The notes: generated by a model not told the origin, from the letters alone. 39,123 nt of DNA from Spirogloea muscicola (GCA_009602725.1 WELB01000003.1:1544524-1583646), one strand, 5' to 3'. Positions 22,255 through 33,445 are shown, counted from the stretch's first letter. Program-made: numbers and translations.

Positions 22255-25200
22255 ATGCTGCCCGCCAGGGCCGCGCTGCTCAGCCGCGTCGCCGCACTCC
22301 CACGGGCTCCGCCATTGCCACTGCCACTGCCACTGCCACTGCCACTGCCATCACTTCCAGCCCCTTGGCGTCGGCCTGCCGCACGCCAGCCGCTTTCCCG
22401 GGCTGCGCCACGAGCCTGCAGCCGCGGCGTTAGCTGGGTGGCGTGCGCCGGCGCCGCCTCCGCCGCCTCTGCGCCGCCGTCGTCGGCGGCGCTGCCGCCG
22501 ATCCAGGCCAGGATGGCGATGGCGGGCGTGACGTACCTGAGCCAGGCCCAGGCGGCGGCCGTGGACGAGGAGCTCATGGGCGATGACTTCGGGTTCACGC
22601 TCGAGCAGCTCATGGTTGGCCCCGAAGCTCCGGCTGGCCTGAGTCTTCGGCTCACGGAGATTACCTTATTAGGGCCAAGGCGTTGCTATACACCGAGTGA
22701 CGTTCCGCTTGTCCGCCGCCGCCGCAGGAGCTGGCAGGGCTCAGCGTGGCCTGCGCCATCTTCGAGGTGAAGCAGCAGCAGCCGTCCCTCCCGCGTGGCC
22801 GAACCTCCGAAAACTCCACCAGACTTAGCCACTTGGGCTCTATCCATGGCCAAAGCATGCTCTCGGCTTAACGAAGGTGCACCGAGGCGATAACACAGGT
22901 GTTCAAGCCGGCGAGTAGCTCGCGGGTGCTGGTCCTGTGCGGGCCCGGCAACAATGGCGGCGACGGCCTCGTGGCTGCACGCCACCTCGCGCACTTCGGA
23001 TACACCCCGCATGTGTGCTACCCCAAGCCCACCGACAAGCCCATCTACCACGGCTTAGTGAAGCAGGTGAGCTACCACAAGTCATTTCGTCCACAATTTC
23101 TTTGGCGCTTGTTTTCCTCAAAGTCCTGGCTTTTCCACTGTTTGCTGTGCCTGAGGACGGGCGTGCAGGTACGCATCACTGCAGAAATTCGTAGAAGCTC
23201 GAAATCCCTCACACTCTGCTCCGGAGCCCTTCGGCCCGACCTCCCACATGCAGAGCCCTGCTACTGCATGAGAAGGACGGCAAACACCCGGCTCTGCCAG
23301 CTTTGCTCTAAAGTGCTTGCAGCTTCTGCTCCTCTTGGCTGCTAGTAATTGGAATATGACCGTACTCAAGTTGCACCAACGTGTATACTTCAACCTGCCA
23401 CTGCTCGCAGCTGAAGAGCCAGGAGGTGCCCTTTGTGGAGGCTGGCGACCTGCCCTCCGACCTTGCTTCGAAATTTGACCTTGTTGTGGATGCCATCTTT
23501 GGGTTCTCATTCAAAGGTTAGTCTCTGGACTTCTCAGCAACAGTCGTCGCGGTTTGGCAGTCTAGCTGAGAGGTAGCTCGGGTGGGTGGCTTCGCTCACG
23601 AACTTGTAGCACGAGTTGAGCAGATAGTTGCTCATAATCCTCAGCTCATGCCAAGGACTTCAAGGTTCAAAAACTCAACTGGCTGCTGACTTTGCAAGCT
23701 CCAGGGCTGAGGCCAGAGGACAGGGTCTATTGACACAATATCTTTTTCTGAAAGCCTGGTGTTGTACTTGAGCCCTGGCCACTTACGGTCAACTTGAACC
23801 AATTTTGGTAGTTGGGTCTGTCACCTCAAAGGTCCCAGGCTGGCTGCTTGACAGGAGCCCCACGCCCCCCCTTTGACACGATCCTTCAGCAGCTTGCTTC
23901 ATTGGAGGGCGCGGCCAGGCCTCAGGTTGTCTCAGTTGATGTTCCCTCTGGCTGGCACGTGGAGGAGGGCGACACAACTGGCGTGGGACTTCAGCCCCAC
24001 ATGCTGGTGATGGCCTGAACCAAGCCACCGCTTGCTCCTTAGCAGGAGGACATGCATGGCTCTGTTCCTTCTGGCCACTGAGTTGTGTAGCCCTTGACTA
24101 GCAAATGTAATGAGAGTGTCACTATCATTAACAAAGCGCAGATCTACAGACAACCTGCAGCTGCTTTGCTCACAGTGTTTAAAAGTTCATGGACAGGTCT
24201 CCTTAACCGCGCCAAAGCAGTGTGCAAGAGGATTCCGGGGCGACCACCACTTTGTTGGCGGCCGCTTTGTGCCTGCGGCTGTTGCCAAGAAGCTTCAAAT
24301 CACATTGCCACGCTACCAGGGCTCTGCACCCATTGTGCAATTGTCTGGCAGCGGGAGGCGTGAGGAGGCGCCAGGTGGCCCAGGCCGCATTGACATTGCA
24401 GCCTTACGAGAAAATTACACCGCGGGCGAATTGCTCGAGGAGCATGCAGACCCCGACCCTTTTAAGCAGGTCTTGTGTCAAAGCCGTTATATGGATAATT
24501 GATTGGCCTATCTGTCTTCAAACTCCATCTATCCGCAAATCAGCCATCTTGCCAGGGCAGCATGGCCTTGTAGTGACCTTCAATGACCCTGAAAGCTGTC
24601 GGCTCTGCTATGCAGTTTGGAAGGTGGTTTGAGGATGCCACATCGTCAAACATCAAGGAGCCCAATGGGATGACGCTCGCCACAGTCAGCGACACTGGCG
24701 CTCCGTAAGCTTTTGCCTCGACCGGCAAGCTTTGGAGTGTCCGCCCTGTTTCTGCTATTTGTCTTGCGCAGCCTGATCATGCAGCAGGGGCTGATAAGCT
24801 ACAGTGGGGCTGCATGCCTGGTCATTACTGTGACAGTTGCAGCGCAGAATGTGTGACTAGCTTATGTGGCTTACTTCAGATTTTCTTGACTTAATGTCGA
24901 CGTTGTGCCCCTATTCTTTTCCAGCTCTGCTAGGGTGGTCCTCCTCAAGGGCTTTGACAGCAGGGGCTTTGTGTGGTACACAAATTACAAGTCTAGAAAG
25001 GGCTGCGAGCTGGCGGTCTCCCCCAGGGCCGCTTTGGTCTTCTGGTGGGAGCTGCTGCAGCGACAGGTAGTTGAATATGAAGATGCCAGAGATTGCTATC
25101 CTGTGACACGTCGGAGGTTGCATATCACCAAGTTGCATTTATCAACTCAAGCATGCTAACCACTTTCCAGGTCATAGGCTCTGTATAGGCAGGCTGCACG

Positions 25201-26142
25201 AATGGCTCTGCTCATAAGTTGATCTTTTGTCAGGTGAGAGTTGAGGGATCGGTTGAGCAAGTAACAAGCGAAGAATCGGACCAATACTTCTATAGCCGGC
25301 CGCGCGGCAGCCAGTTGGGCGCCGCATCAAGTCCGCAGGTCCCCCTTTTTTTTACCATCCGCCTTCTTTGACCATCGGCCTACTATCTCAGCTTCTTCTG
25401 TGCTTTCTCGTCGTACATTCTCCATGCACTTGTATCCATTCTATTCAAAGTAAGTTACGGTGATGGACTGTAGAGTGAGCAATGACCAAACGGTACAGGA
25501 CATTGAAATTAAGATTGAGATACTGTTGTGTACTTGTGGTGCGCAGAGCAGAGTCATTGAGGACAGACACGTACTTGACGAGCACTACAAGCAGCTGGAT
25601 GAGAAGTACGCTAACAGGTGATAGTAGTGCTCGCAATCTCTTGCGTGTCTCCTCATCTGAGTCCAGCTTCACCTGGCAGCCTTGCATGCCTGAGAATGTG
25701 AATGATAGGACCAGGGCACCACATCCAATGTAAGTGGTCTTTCACGCACCTGCCATGGCCAACTGGTATCAGCAATCTGCATGGTGACTGAGCCCTGGTC
25801 TTTTCTGTCTCGAGGTGCAGTCCTCTGCCCCGACCTGAAACCTGGGGAGGCTTCCGCCTCAAGCCAACCTGCATTGAGTTCTGGCAGGGCCGGCCCTCGC
25901 GACTCCACGACAGGTGATCAGCGAGCTGTCCTCCGCAGCAGTCCGGTGCAGTCCTTACATATCTTATGGCTGCCCGGCACCAGTGAATTGTGTGCTCGCA
26001 AAGGGTGTGCGACTACGAGATCTTGCCTTCAGCAATGTGGTGGCCAGCAATTGATGCAATGGTAGCTGTTGTATGGCTCAGGTTGCGATACAGACGGGAC
26101 AACAAGCAAGCTGGATGGACAAGGGAGAGGCTCGCGCCTTGA
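22255..26142 (+). CDS. PPOX1: NAD(P)H-hydrate epimerase / pyridoxamine 5'-phosphate oxidase fusion, plastid-type
   Basis: Bifunctional: the N-terminal YjeF_N domain epimerises damaged NAD(P)HX, and the C-terminal FMN domain oxidises pyridoxine/pyridoxamine phosphate to pyridoxal phosphate. Twelve exons with closed phase: 22255-22614, 22728-22766, 22899-23066, 23411-23516, 23855-24006, 24197-24469, 24616-24704, 24925-25066, 25234-25338, 25547-25617, 25821-25913, 26082-26142; about 552 aa. Epimerase: [65 protein letters not shown]. Oxidase: [61 protein letters not shown] and terminal RLAP. The layout equals Arabidopsis PDX3/PPOX1. The ATG at 22255 gives an 86-residue transit-like leader with a Pro-Leu repeat; ATG 22513 is the alternative. 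Confidence 0.95.
22311..22350 (+). repeat. GCCACT hexanucleotide repeat in the leader of the PNPO fusion
   Basis: About six near-perfect hexamer units, encoding alternating Pro-Leu in the putative transit peptide. A likely length-variable site that keeps frame. Confidence 0.9.
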
Positions 26143-27673
26143 GGATGTCCGGTCACAGTGCCGATGGCGAGTTCCTCTTGAGGTCTGCAAGTGGCAAATA
26201 TTGTAGGGCTCAAGGTCTTCTCCAAAGAGACATCTTGGCGGCCAGTACAGTAGCAAGACAATAAAAGATGTGCTGAGATTGGATTGCATCTTCACAGTGA
26301 GGACCAGAGCGCGCGCGGCATAGGTGCATTGCAGTCTACGTCGAGGACAACAGAGATAGTACCTCAATGAGAGCGTAAGGCTGCAGTTGAAGATGCTGCA
26401 GGAGTCGTGAGTCAGTGTGCAAGCTGTGGAGCTTGCTGAAGGGGCAAAGTAAGAGCTGTCTGCTGCACGGAGTTTCTGTGGCTTATGCAGCGAAAGGGGC
26501 ATGTAGTGTGGTCAGAGCCCTACAATACGGAGCCGCTGACGAGCATATCAAGAGGTGGACCTCCTTGATGCGATCCAATACCAGTTGACACTTCAATGTC
26601 GAGCAGGAGCTCCTGGTGGAGACGGCCGAGCCTAGTGGGGCGTCAAGCTGAGTATGAGTCCTCCACGCTTAGGGGAGCCCCAGAGCTGAGCGTCTCCATG
26701 CCTCTCTCTTCCTTCTCCACTCCTTCTGGACTGGCCTCCCACGAGCATCGCTCCTTTGGAAGAGAGGAGCTTCTCCGTCTCTGGGCTTCACTTTTTGTAG
26801 CCCCGTACTCTGCACTTGCATTTGCCTGGACAGTCTGTTGGCTTAAGCCGGCATTCCTTACATCCCATGCGCACCGCGCACCTTGTCTCATCGGAGGCAG
26901 TGCCGACATGCCAAACCCAAGCCTTTCGGCCATTTGGACCTTGGCCAATGCTTCTCTGGGCTGGCTTCTTGACAGCCCTCCAACCCTCCCTCTCTTTGGA
27001 AGAGCTTTCTTCCAAAGCGGGAGGGTTCAGAACTCACTTCTTTGGGAGAGCCACTTTCTCTCTTGAAGAGCTTACTCTCTCGAGACTTTGGTCCCTTAGA
27101 ACCTTGTCAATATTTGTATTGGGCTGGTTTGTCACAGCCCTTGCCCCCACTGGAAGAGCCACTTCTCTTCTGGCTCTGGCTCTGGCCAGGGGACCCACTT
27201 CCAGGAGCCTAGCATCTCTGATCTGCGGCTGCTTAGCAGGGGTTACTGAGTGGTTCGTAGCTGCTTTGTTTCTTCTTGTGCTTGTTTTTCTTAGCGCTTC
27301 CCCTGGCCCCCTTCACGTACTTTGTCCATTCTATTTTGGACTGGCTTTTCCAGCCCCTATCCTGAATGGGCGAGCACTTTCTTCTCCTCTTCTCGAGCCC
27401 AAGGAACGTGGCGGACGGGCGAAGGTGGAGAGAGAGAGGGTGGGAAGAAGTAAAGTGAGAGAGGTGTTGGGGGGGCCCCATTTGTGGATAAAATCAAGGA
27501 ACTTAGTAAAACCCCAAACCCCGGCCGTTGGGTCGGGCACGGCCACACGCGCCGGGCAGCCAATCAGCGGGCGCCACGTAGGCGGATAAGGCACCCCCCT
27601 GGTAAGTGGGAATAGGCAGAGCCACGCCGCCGCCGCCGCCGCCGCCGCTGCCGTCACTGCCGCCGCCGCCGTT
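26143..27673. other. intergenic, PNPO fusion to PetC, rich in hairpin repeats
   Basis: No gene recognised. A 774-nt plus-strand open frame (26816-27589) begins at TTG and is made largely of repeat sequence, so I do not call it. Copies of the GGGCTG hairpin repeat are at 26958-27357. A GA-rich tract is at about 27410-27460. A GCC run (about 27625-27672) lies just upstream of the PetC ATG. Confidence 0.55.
26958..27357 (+). repeat. cluster of dispersed GGGCTG...CAGCCC hairpin repeats
   Basis: Copies at 26958 (GGGCTGGCTTCTTGACAGCC), 27121 (GGGCTGGTTTGTCACAGCCC) and 27338 (GGACTGGCTTTTCCAGCCCC). Each is followed by TGGAAGAGC or ATGGGCGAGC and then a CTTTCTTC-like run. A weaker copy begins near 26728. 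Confidence 0.65.
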
Positions 27674-29245
27674 ATGGCCTCTGCGATGGCCGCCGCCATG
27701 ACCGCCAGCACCTCCGCCGCCGCGCCCGCGCCGGTAGGGACGCCGCCCTCCTCGCCGCCGCCGCGTCGCCGCCGCCGCCGCCTCCTTCGGGCGCTTCTGA
27801 CGATCTCCCGCCTCGCCGGCGCTGGCGCCCGCCTTGCAGCTCTCCGCCTCCCGCAACGGCATCTGCGGCCCCGCGCCGCGACCGTCCGTGGCGGCCGTGG
27901 CGCTGCCGCGGCGGCAGCAGGCCAGCGCGGCCGTCGTGCGCGCCGCCGCCGGATCCGGCGCCATGGTGCCTGACATGAACAAGCGCAACACCCTGAACCT
28001 GCTCCTCCTCGGCGCCGTCGGCCTGCCCACCGTCTGCCTCGCCGGCCCCTATGCCTACTTCTTCGTGCCCCCCGGGTAACGGCCCGACCTCCATCATATC
28101 AAGACTTTCAATATCAAGAAAAAAGAATATACTGTAGCCTTGTGTTAGTGGCCTGCCGTACACCTGAATACGCGGCTCTTTGGTGCGAAACCCTTCCAAA
28201 TCTGGCCAGTGCTCGCGGTTGCGAGGTGGGTGCCCACGAAGGACTTGGCCGTGAAGCCGGATCCTGAGCGTGGACGTCGCGGGCTATCGTCTTGCGCAGC
28301 CAAGTCTGAGTTAGCTCTTAGTAGTGGCAGGAGACCCTCTTTGACTAAAGAGCTGAACCCTCCTCGATCTGTGATGCTGCAGCTCCGGCGGTGGCAGCGG
28401 CGGCATCACCGCCAAGGACGCGCTGGGCAACGACATCACTGCCAGCGGCTGGATCAAGTCTCACCCGGCTGGGGACCGCACCTTGGCCCAGGGGCTCAAG
28501 GTCTGCCCCTCGCAGAGCGTCGCCAGTCCTCAGTCTGTTCCTTGTGCTGCTTCCTCGTGCCACCTGCCTACCGCCTTCTCATGGTCATGTGTTCACGCCA
28601 GCAGTCACAGCAGCTGACAAGCCGCCTCTGCATGTGCTCGCGCTCGCAGGGCGACCCAACATACCTTGTTGTTGAGAACGGTGGCACAATCGCCAACTAC
28701 GGCATCAACGCGGTGTGCACACATCTGGGGTGCGTGGTGCCATGGAACCAGGCTGAGAACAAGTTCATCTGCCCCTGCCACGGCTCCCAGTACAACAACC
28801 AGGGCAAGGTTGTCCGGGGGCCCGCCCCACTGGTGAGCCGCTCACCCCCAGGCCATGGCCTCCTTGCCGTCATTGATCGGACGCTTGCAAGGGCCGGGCA
28901 TGTTCCCTTGCGCACGTGGTAGCATTGCCAAGGGGGCATCGTTCCTGAGGATCCTACCTGTCAGCAGTAATGTCCCTGTACTTGTGCGGTATTGCTGCTG
29001 TGGTGGTGAGGGTAGGCTTCAAAGATATTAGGGTCTGATGCCGTGACCGCTGTGGCTGTTTGGATTGTCACAGCAGTGGCGCTGCTGCTGTTTGCAATAT
29101 GGCTGACCACTTGTTGCTGGCTTGTGGCTCGCACTCCTTGCAGTCCCTAGCTCTGGCTCATGCGGATATTGTTGATGACAAGGTGGTCTTCTCCACATGG
29201 ACGGAGACCGACTTCCGCACTGACCAGAAGCCGTGGTGGTCGTAG
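27674..29245 (+). CDS. PETC: Rieske iron-sulfur subunit of cytochrome b6f
   Basis: Thylakoid [2Fe-2S] protein passing electrons from plastoquinol to cytochrome f. Five exons with closed phase: 27674-27733, 27840-28075, 28383-28500, 28650-28832, 29144-29245; about 232 aa, normal for the precursor. The transit region is Ala/Ser/Arg-rich, then [20 protein letters not shown] forms the start of the single membrane anchor, followed by the Gly hinge (SGGGSGG). Cluster ligands are in CTHLGC and CPCHGS, with [18 protein letters not shown] following. The C-terminus ends [19 protein letters not shown] 27674 is chosen because CCG|GTAGGG...TTGCAG|CTC joins it in frame to the conserved part; this first junction is the least certain. 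Confidence 0.95.
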
Positions 29246-29785
29246 AGGGATGTCATGTCCACCGCCTCCCAGATTGTTTGCTGGCTTTCAGTGCTGCGGG
29301 CTTCCACCTTATTGGTGGCGGTGCCCCAGTCAACGAGTGCTGGCGTGCGCTTACTCAATTTACATCATGCAGCTCTGAGTCAGTCTTCCAGCAGGAGCTG
29401 GGGCTGCTGTTGGGCTGCACTTAGGGCCCCTTGCCAGGCATAGCCATCAACGCATTTCTATTGGGCGGGAAGAGCAGAGCGCGAGAAAAGCTACTGCTGG
29501 GATAGCCAATTTGTGGCAATGTAGTGACAGCAGGCTTCTTGTTGATATTATTGCTGAGCTTGCGCATCAAGGGCAGAGTCAACGGCCATCCTCAGTTGAG
29601 ACGTGGGGCAGATGTTTGGGACCAAAAGGAGATCGACAAGCATTTACAACTGTAACATGTGCAACTGCTGCGTGGTGCGGCAGCCTGTGATTGGAGTGTG
29701 CAGCTCAAAGGTTTGCAATTGAAACAAGCATCCGGGCAGTCCTTGAGGGAGAGCGGCTTTGCCGCTCGCAATGCCACGCTTCCTT
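29246..29785. other. convergent intergenic region, PetC / TGD4
   Basis: 540 nt between the two stops with no gene. It contains a palindromic pair of TGTAA motifs, listed separately. Confidence 0.6.
29644..29655. terminator. palindromic TTACA-AC-TGTAA, possible two-way poly(A) signal
   Basis: TTACAACTGTAA places the green-algal poly(A) motif TGTAA on both strands two bases apart, 399 nt after the PetC stop and 131-142 nt after the TGD4 stop. Function is inference. Confidence 0.45.
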
Positions 29786-32201
29786 TCACTTCTCAAGTAG
29801 TCGCACCTCTGCCATGCCCTCGCGGCGGGTTGGCGAGTACCAGACGACGAGCTTAGCGGCACCCAGTGTCTCAAGGGAGCAGTCCAGGCCGTACGTTACC
29901 TCCTGTGCGCGAAGCCAGCCCTTTGAGTCGAGTGCATGCCGTGTGTCCAGCCGCGCACGTATTGGCCCCATCACCTGCTGCTGCACTGAGAGGGCCAGCG
30001 TTGGGCAGCCTTTTTGCGGGTCAGTGGCTGCATTGCTGGCGGTGTAGTGGCGGCCGATGGGTGAGGACGCCGCGGCGGCTGCAAAAGCCGACGCTGCGCC
30101 AAGGTCGAGCCGCAGACTCGCCGACGTATGGTCCAGGAATTGCCGCTTGAACAGGCCGAGCTGCGCAGTCACGCCGAGCGACGAGAAGAGGTCGGCAGCC
30201 ACCGGCTTGTGGGAGCCGTCGCCGCCGCCACGATCGCCATCACCAAGCCGCTGGTGGGAACTGAACTCCTTTCGCAGCGTGGAGAGGTCGGCGGTGATCA
30301 GGCCGCCTGATCACCACCAATCAGGCATTGTTAGGTGCTATCGTTGATTGATTAAGGGAAGTTGTCAAATTATGACCATAATTTGTACCCTCTAGCAGTG
30401 CGGCTCATACCAAGAATGCCGGCAAGCGTGAGGCGCGGGCGCGCAGCGAGGAGGTTGTATGGCCGGCCCTCGCGCTTGGAGCGATCGCGCCACAGGAAGA
30501 CCTCGCGCTCCATTGAGAGCGCCGCCTGTGCGCGCGTGCCTGGCAACGCCCCCCACGGCACAGCCACTGCGGCCTCCTGCGAGCTCTCCGTGGCCTGCCA
30601 CACCACCACCAGTGAAACAGGAGCCGCATGCCCATCGGGGTTCAGATTTTGCAATCTCTACGGGCGGGGCGGAGCGGCGGCACACGGCGTCGTGAGTCCG
30701 TGCATGACCTGGGGCACGCCGGAGCTGCGAAGAACGCCGAGGCGGTAACGGAATCCGAGGGGCGCGCCCATGGAGGCCAGGTCGAGCGCGACGACATGCG
30801 GCACGTCCCAGTATCGCGCCTCCCGGTCGACGCACCGCTCGTGCCACGCCGCCTCCACCGTCACATCGTGCTTCTTGAGCTGCTCACAGTGTATGAGCGA
30901 AGGTTGCTCAACTCACAGGTTCTTTGTACTTCTGAGGGATGTTAACATCGTTGCATGCAGCAAGCCAAGTACGTCAAGGACTGGCGAGGCCCCTAACCTT
31001 GTGCTTGATGGTGAGGCGGCCGCGGAAGGGGTGGTGGCCGCCGGCGTCGCCACTCTCGTCTTTGGCAAGGCGCGGGAACAGGCCGGCGAGCCGGCACACC
31101 TCGGCGTGGGCACTCATGGACAGCGCCGGCCCGAGCAGCAGGCGGCCGCGTGCCGAGAAGGCGTAGAGCGACGGGTCGGCCAGGCGGCGCAGCCGCCCTG
31201 GCAGGCTGTCCAGGTCCTGCTCCGCCGCCCGCTCGGGGGTCAGCCCGCGCTTGCCCGGCGACCACAGGCGCTGCAGCCGGAAGCGGCCCGTGCCCGTCGC
31301 CCACCTGGGCCCAGGTAAGTACAGGGTTCAGGGTTTAGGGGTCAGGGTTTACTTCAGGGTCTGAGGGGTTTGGGGGTTTAAGGTTTGAGAATAATCTCAC
31401 ATGGCCCTTGATATGATAATGCGGCATTGTAGTCTGGCTTAACATTTTGCGTCAAATTCGGTGAGCCAATGCGGCCACAGGCAGCACTGTGCATGTGCCG
31501 GCAGGGAGCGTCAGTGCGGGGCCTTGCAAGCGCACCAGTCGGAGCTGCCGAAGCTGGCGAGGACGCGGTCGAGCACCCAGCCGCCGCCATTGTCGCTGTC
31601 GACCGCGTACGACGGCGTGCACGGCACTGTGGCGCAAAGGAAGGGAGCCCCGTGGCGGCAACAGGTAGAGCGACAGCAATCAGCCGGATGAGAATGGCAG
31701 CTGCAGCAGCCGCCGCTATCATCGTTGTCGCAGTCAGCAGCTGGCCAGCAGACAACAGCAGCCTCCAGCATCCAGCAGCCGCGGCATTGGCTGCATAACT
31801 ACCTGGGGCGCTTGCAAGGGCATGGGCGGGGAGAGAGGATAAGAGAGGGGGGAGAGGGGGTTGGGGAGAGGGAGGGCTCACACAAAGGCGAGAAGAAAGT
31901 ATGAGATGATGGCCAGAGGAACCCGAGGAACGGTGTACAGGAGGGAGAGGAAGCAGACGCAGGACAGAGGAAGATGCCGAGGAGAGGAGGGGTGGGAGAG
32001 AGATGGGGGAGGGAGGGGAAGGGGCAGTGCACCGGCGAGGAGGCGCTGGAGGAGGAGGAGCTGCTGGGAGCGGCTGAGCTTGGAGGCCTGCGTGATGCCC
32101 AGCGGCGGCGGCTCGCTAGGCAGCGAGCGCGCGACGGCCTCGGGCGACTGCGTCGACTCCACCTCCTGGTTCCAGAACTGCGCTGCCAACACCGTCCTCA
32201 T
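29786..32201 (-). CDS. TGD4: TGD4-type plastid envelope lipid-transfer protein
   Basis: Outer-envelope beta-barrel protein that brings ER-derived phosphatidic acid toward the plastid TGD1-2-3 transporter. Six exons: 32201-32033, 31626-31536, 31304-30998, 30879-30709, 30594-30411, 30306-29786; phases close and give 480 aa, against 479 in Arabidopsis. Landmarks: FWNQEVESTQSPEAVARSLP, PLGITQASKLSRSQQ, VLASFGSSDWWATGTGRFRL across two introns, VTVEAAWHE, YWDVPHVVALDLASMG, PGTRAQAALSMEREVFLWRD, RPRLTLAGILGGLI, then TADLFSSLG-like VAADLFSSLGVTAQLG, LSVQQQVMGPIRARLD and the conserved end KLVVWYSPTRREGMAEVRLL. Intron 2 has telomere-like repeats next to its acceptor, intron 5's acceptor lies in a palindrome, and an overlapping upstream frame covers the start. 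Confidence 0.93.
30293..30315. repeat. perfect 10-bp palindrome spanning the TGD4 intron 5 acceptor
   Basis: GGTGATCAGG (30293-30302), CCG loop, CCTGATCACC (30306-30315). On the minus strand the acceptor AG falls inside the stem, immediately before exon 6. Confidence 0.8.
31321..31385 (+). repeat. degenerate telomere-like (TTTAGGG) tract in TGD4 intron 2
   Basis: Plus strand: ACAGGGTTCAGGGTTTAGGG and further GGGTTTA, GGGGTTTGGGGGTTTAAGG variants. In transcript sense it is CCCTAAA-like and ends about 16 nt before the intron's 3' splice site. It parallels the tract in aprataxin intron 1. Confidence 0.7.
31830..32026. repeat. polypurine tract in TGD4 intron 1
   Basis: About 200 nt of mostly G and A on the plus strand, hence a polypyrimidine stretch in the TGD4 pre-mRNA right after the exon 1 donor. 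Confidence 0.8.
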
Positions 32202-32269
32202 CAGCCTCCCCTCCCGCCGCCTCCGCCGTCGCCGCCGCCGCCGCCGCCGCCGCGGCGGGCGCCGCCATC
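32116..32269 (-). promoter_or_regulatory. overlapping out-of-frame upstream ORF at the TGD4 start
   Basis: An ATG at 32269 on the minus strand, before a CCG run, opens a 50-codon frame (MAAPAAA...) that reads through the TGD4 ATG (32201) in another frame and stops at 32116. If it lies in the mRNA leader it should lower TGD4 translation. The transcript start is unknown. Confidence 0.4.
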
Positions 32270-32762
32270 AAGGGGCGGCCGCTAACGGACTTCCATTAGG
32301 CGTGCAGCGACGGAATGACCTCTCAGCTTATGACCCAGGCTTTCCTGAGAGGGGGCAGTTAATGCCCAAGCTGAGTGCTCCTGATCTGCTCTCTCCTTCC
32401 TCTGCCTTGTCAAGTAGCAATGACCGTTCGCAACATTCTTTGTGGGCTCGCCTTTCCCCAGCCACCAAATTCTGGCGAGCTTCTTCTCTGGCCACAGGTT
32501 CACAAGCTGCCTCACTGACTCTACTAGCTGCTCAACCTTTGAGCTGGCATGTGTCGAGCTGCTGCCAGGATGTGGCCGCCACGAAGCTGGTACAAAGACG
32601 TTCTCAAGTGACCTCGCACTTGCTCGTAATTTCCGCTGCTCAAACACAAGACCAAGGCCCAACACCACACCAAGGTCTAACAGCATAGACCCTGACATAT
32701 GAGGCTCTGGCATTGTCGTCAACAGGACACCAACACTCCTGACATCGACATGGCGCCGGCGG
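32270..32762. other. intergenic, DDRGK1 3' end to TGD4 start
   Basis: About 490 nt with no recognised gene; it should hold the TGD4 promoter and the DDRGK1 3' untranslated part. Confidence 0.5.
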
Positions 32763-33445
32763 TCAAGCAACAGCGAGGCTTTGATTAGGAGCACTCGCTT
32801 GCCATGGCTCAGGGGCACTTGACATCTCGGCGACCTCTTCATCACCTGTAACAATGTCAGGCTCAGCCTCTGCAGGAGGCCTCTTTGGCTCCAGGTCGAT
32901 GAAGTCGCTTGACCGCGCGGCCAAGTCAGCAATGCTCACGCGGCCCAGGCGCACAATGTAGTCTGCCACCGCACGCATCTCTTCAGGCGACACGTAGATG
33001 AACTTGCCGCGCTCGTCCATCACACCGGAGATGCGGCCTGCAGCTCGGGCACGGCCAACACTCAGTCAGGACTCGGACAGGAGCATTCTAAGCTCTGATT
33101 CACTTATTCCTCCTCCTTGCCTCCTTGCCTTCCACTCGCTTCAATTCTCTCTATCACTCTGTGCGCCAGAGCCCCCAAGTTCGCTTCAGCGTGTTGACAC
33201 ACAGGAGCAGGCAATACTCGGTCTGAGTCTCACCCATCTGCTCCAGCGCAAGGACGCGACTGACGACTTCCTGCGGCCACCATGGACAGTAAAGCCATCA
33301 ACTACAGAAGTGCGGCACAGGCGCTGGCTTTCAATCTAGCTGCTCATGGGCAGGTCATACAGGAGCCAAGTGAGAAGCGAGCGCTGACTTGCGTCCGAAG
33401 GCCGAACTCCGCGGCAAGGTCCTCCAGCACGACGCACTTGTGCTC
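32763..33445 (-). CDS. DDRGK1: DDRGK domain protein 1 (UFBP1), C-terminal part only
   Basis: ER-anchored adaptor of the UFM1 ligase complex (with UFL1). Three exons fit: 33445-33389 (EHKCVVLEDLAAEFGLRTQ), 33270-33234 (EVVSRVLALEQM) and 33037-32763. The last holds GRISGVMDERGKFIYVSPEE and LGRVSIADLAARSSDFIDLE. The name motif DDRGK reads DERGK here. The family's N-terminal membrane anchor and long charged coiled coil are not found upstream, where a single N (about 33503) and then another gene on the opposite strand follow. The missing part is probably lost in the assembly rather than in the genome. The C-terminal tail after FIDLE is a little longer than I expect. Confidence 0.85.

Noticed and set aside
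26816-27589. A 257-codon plus-strand open frame upstream of PetC
   Set aside because: It starts at TTG, consists largely of the hairpin repeat units and GA-rich sequence, and has no domain signal.
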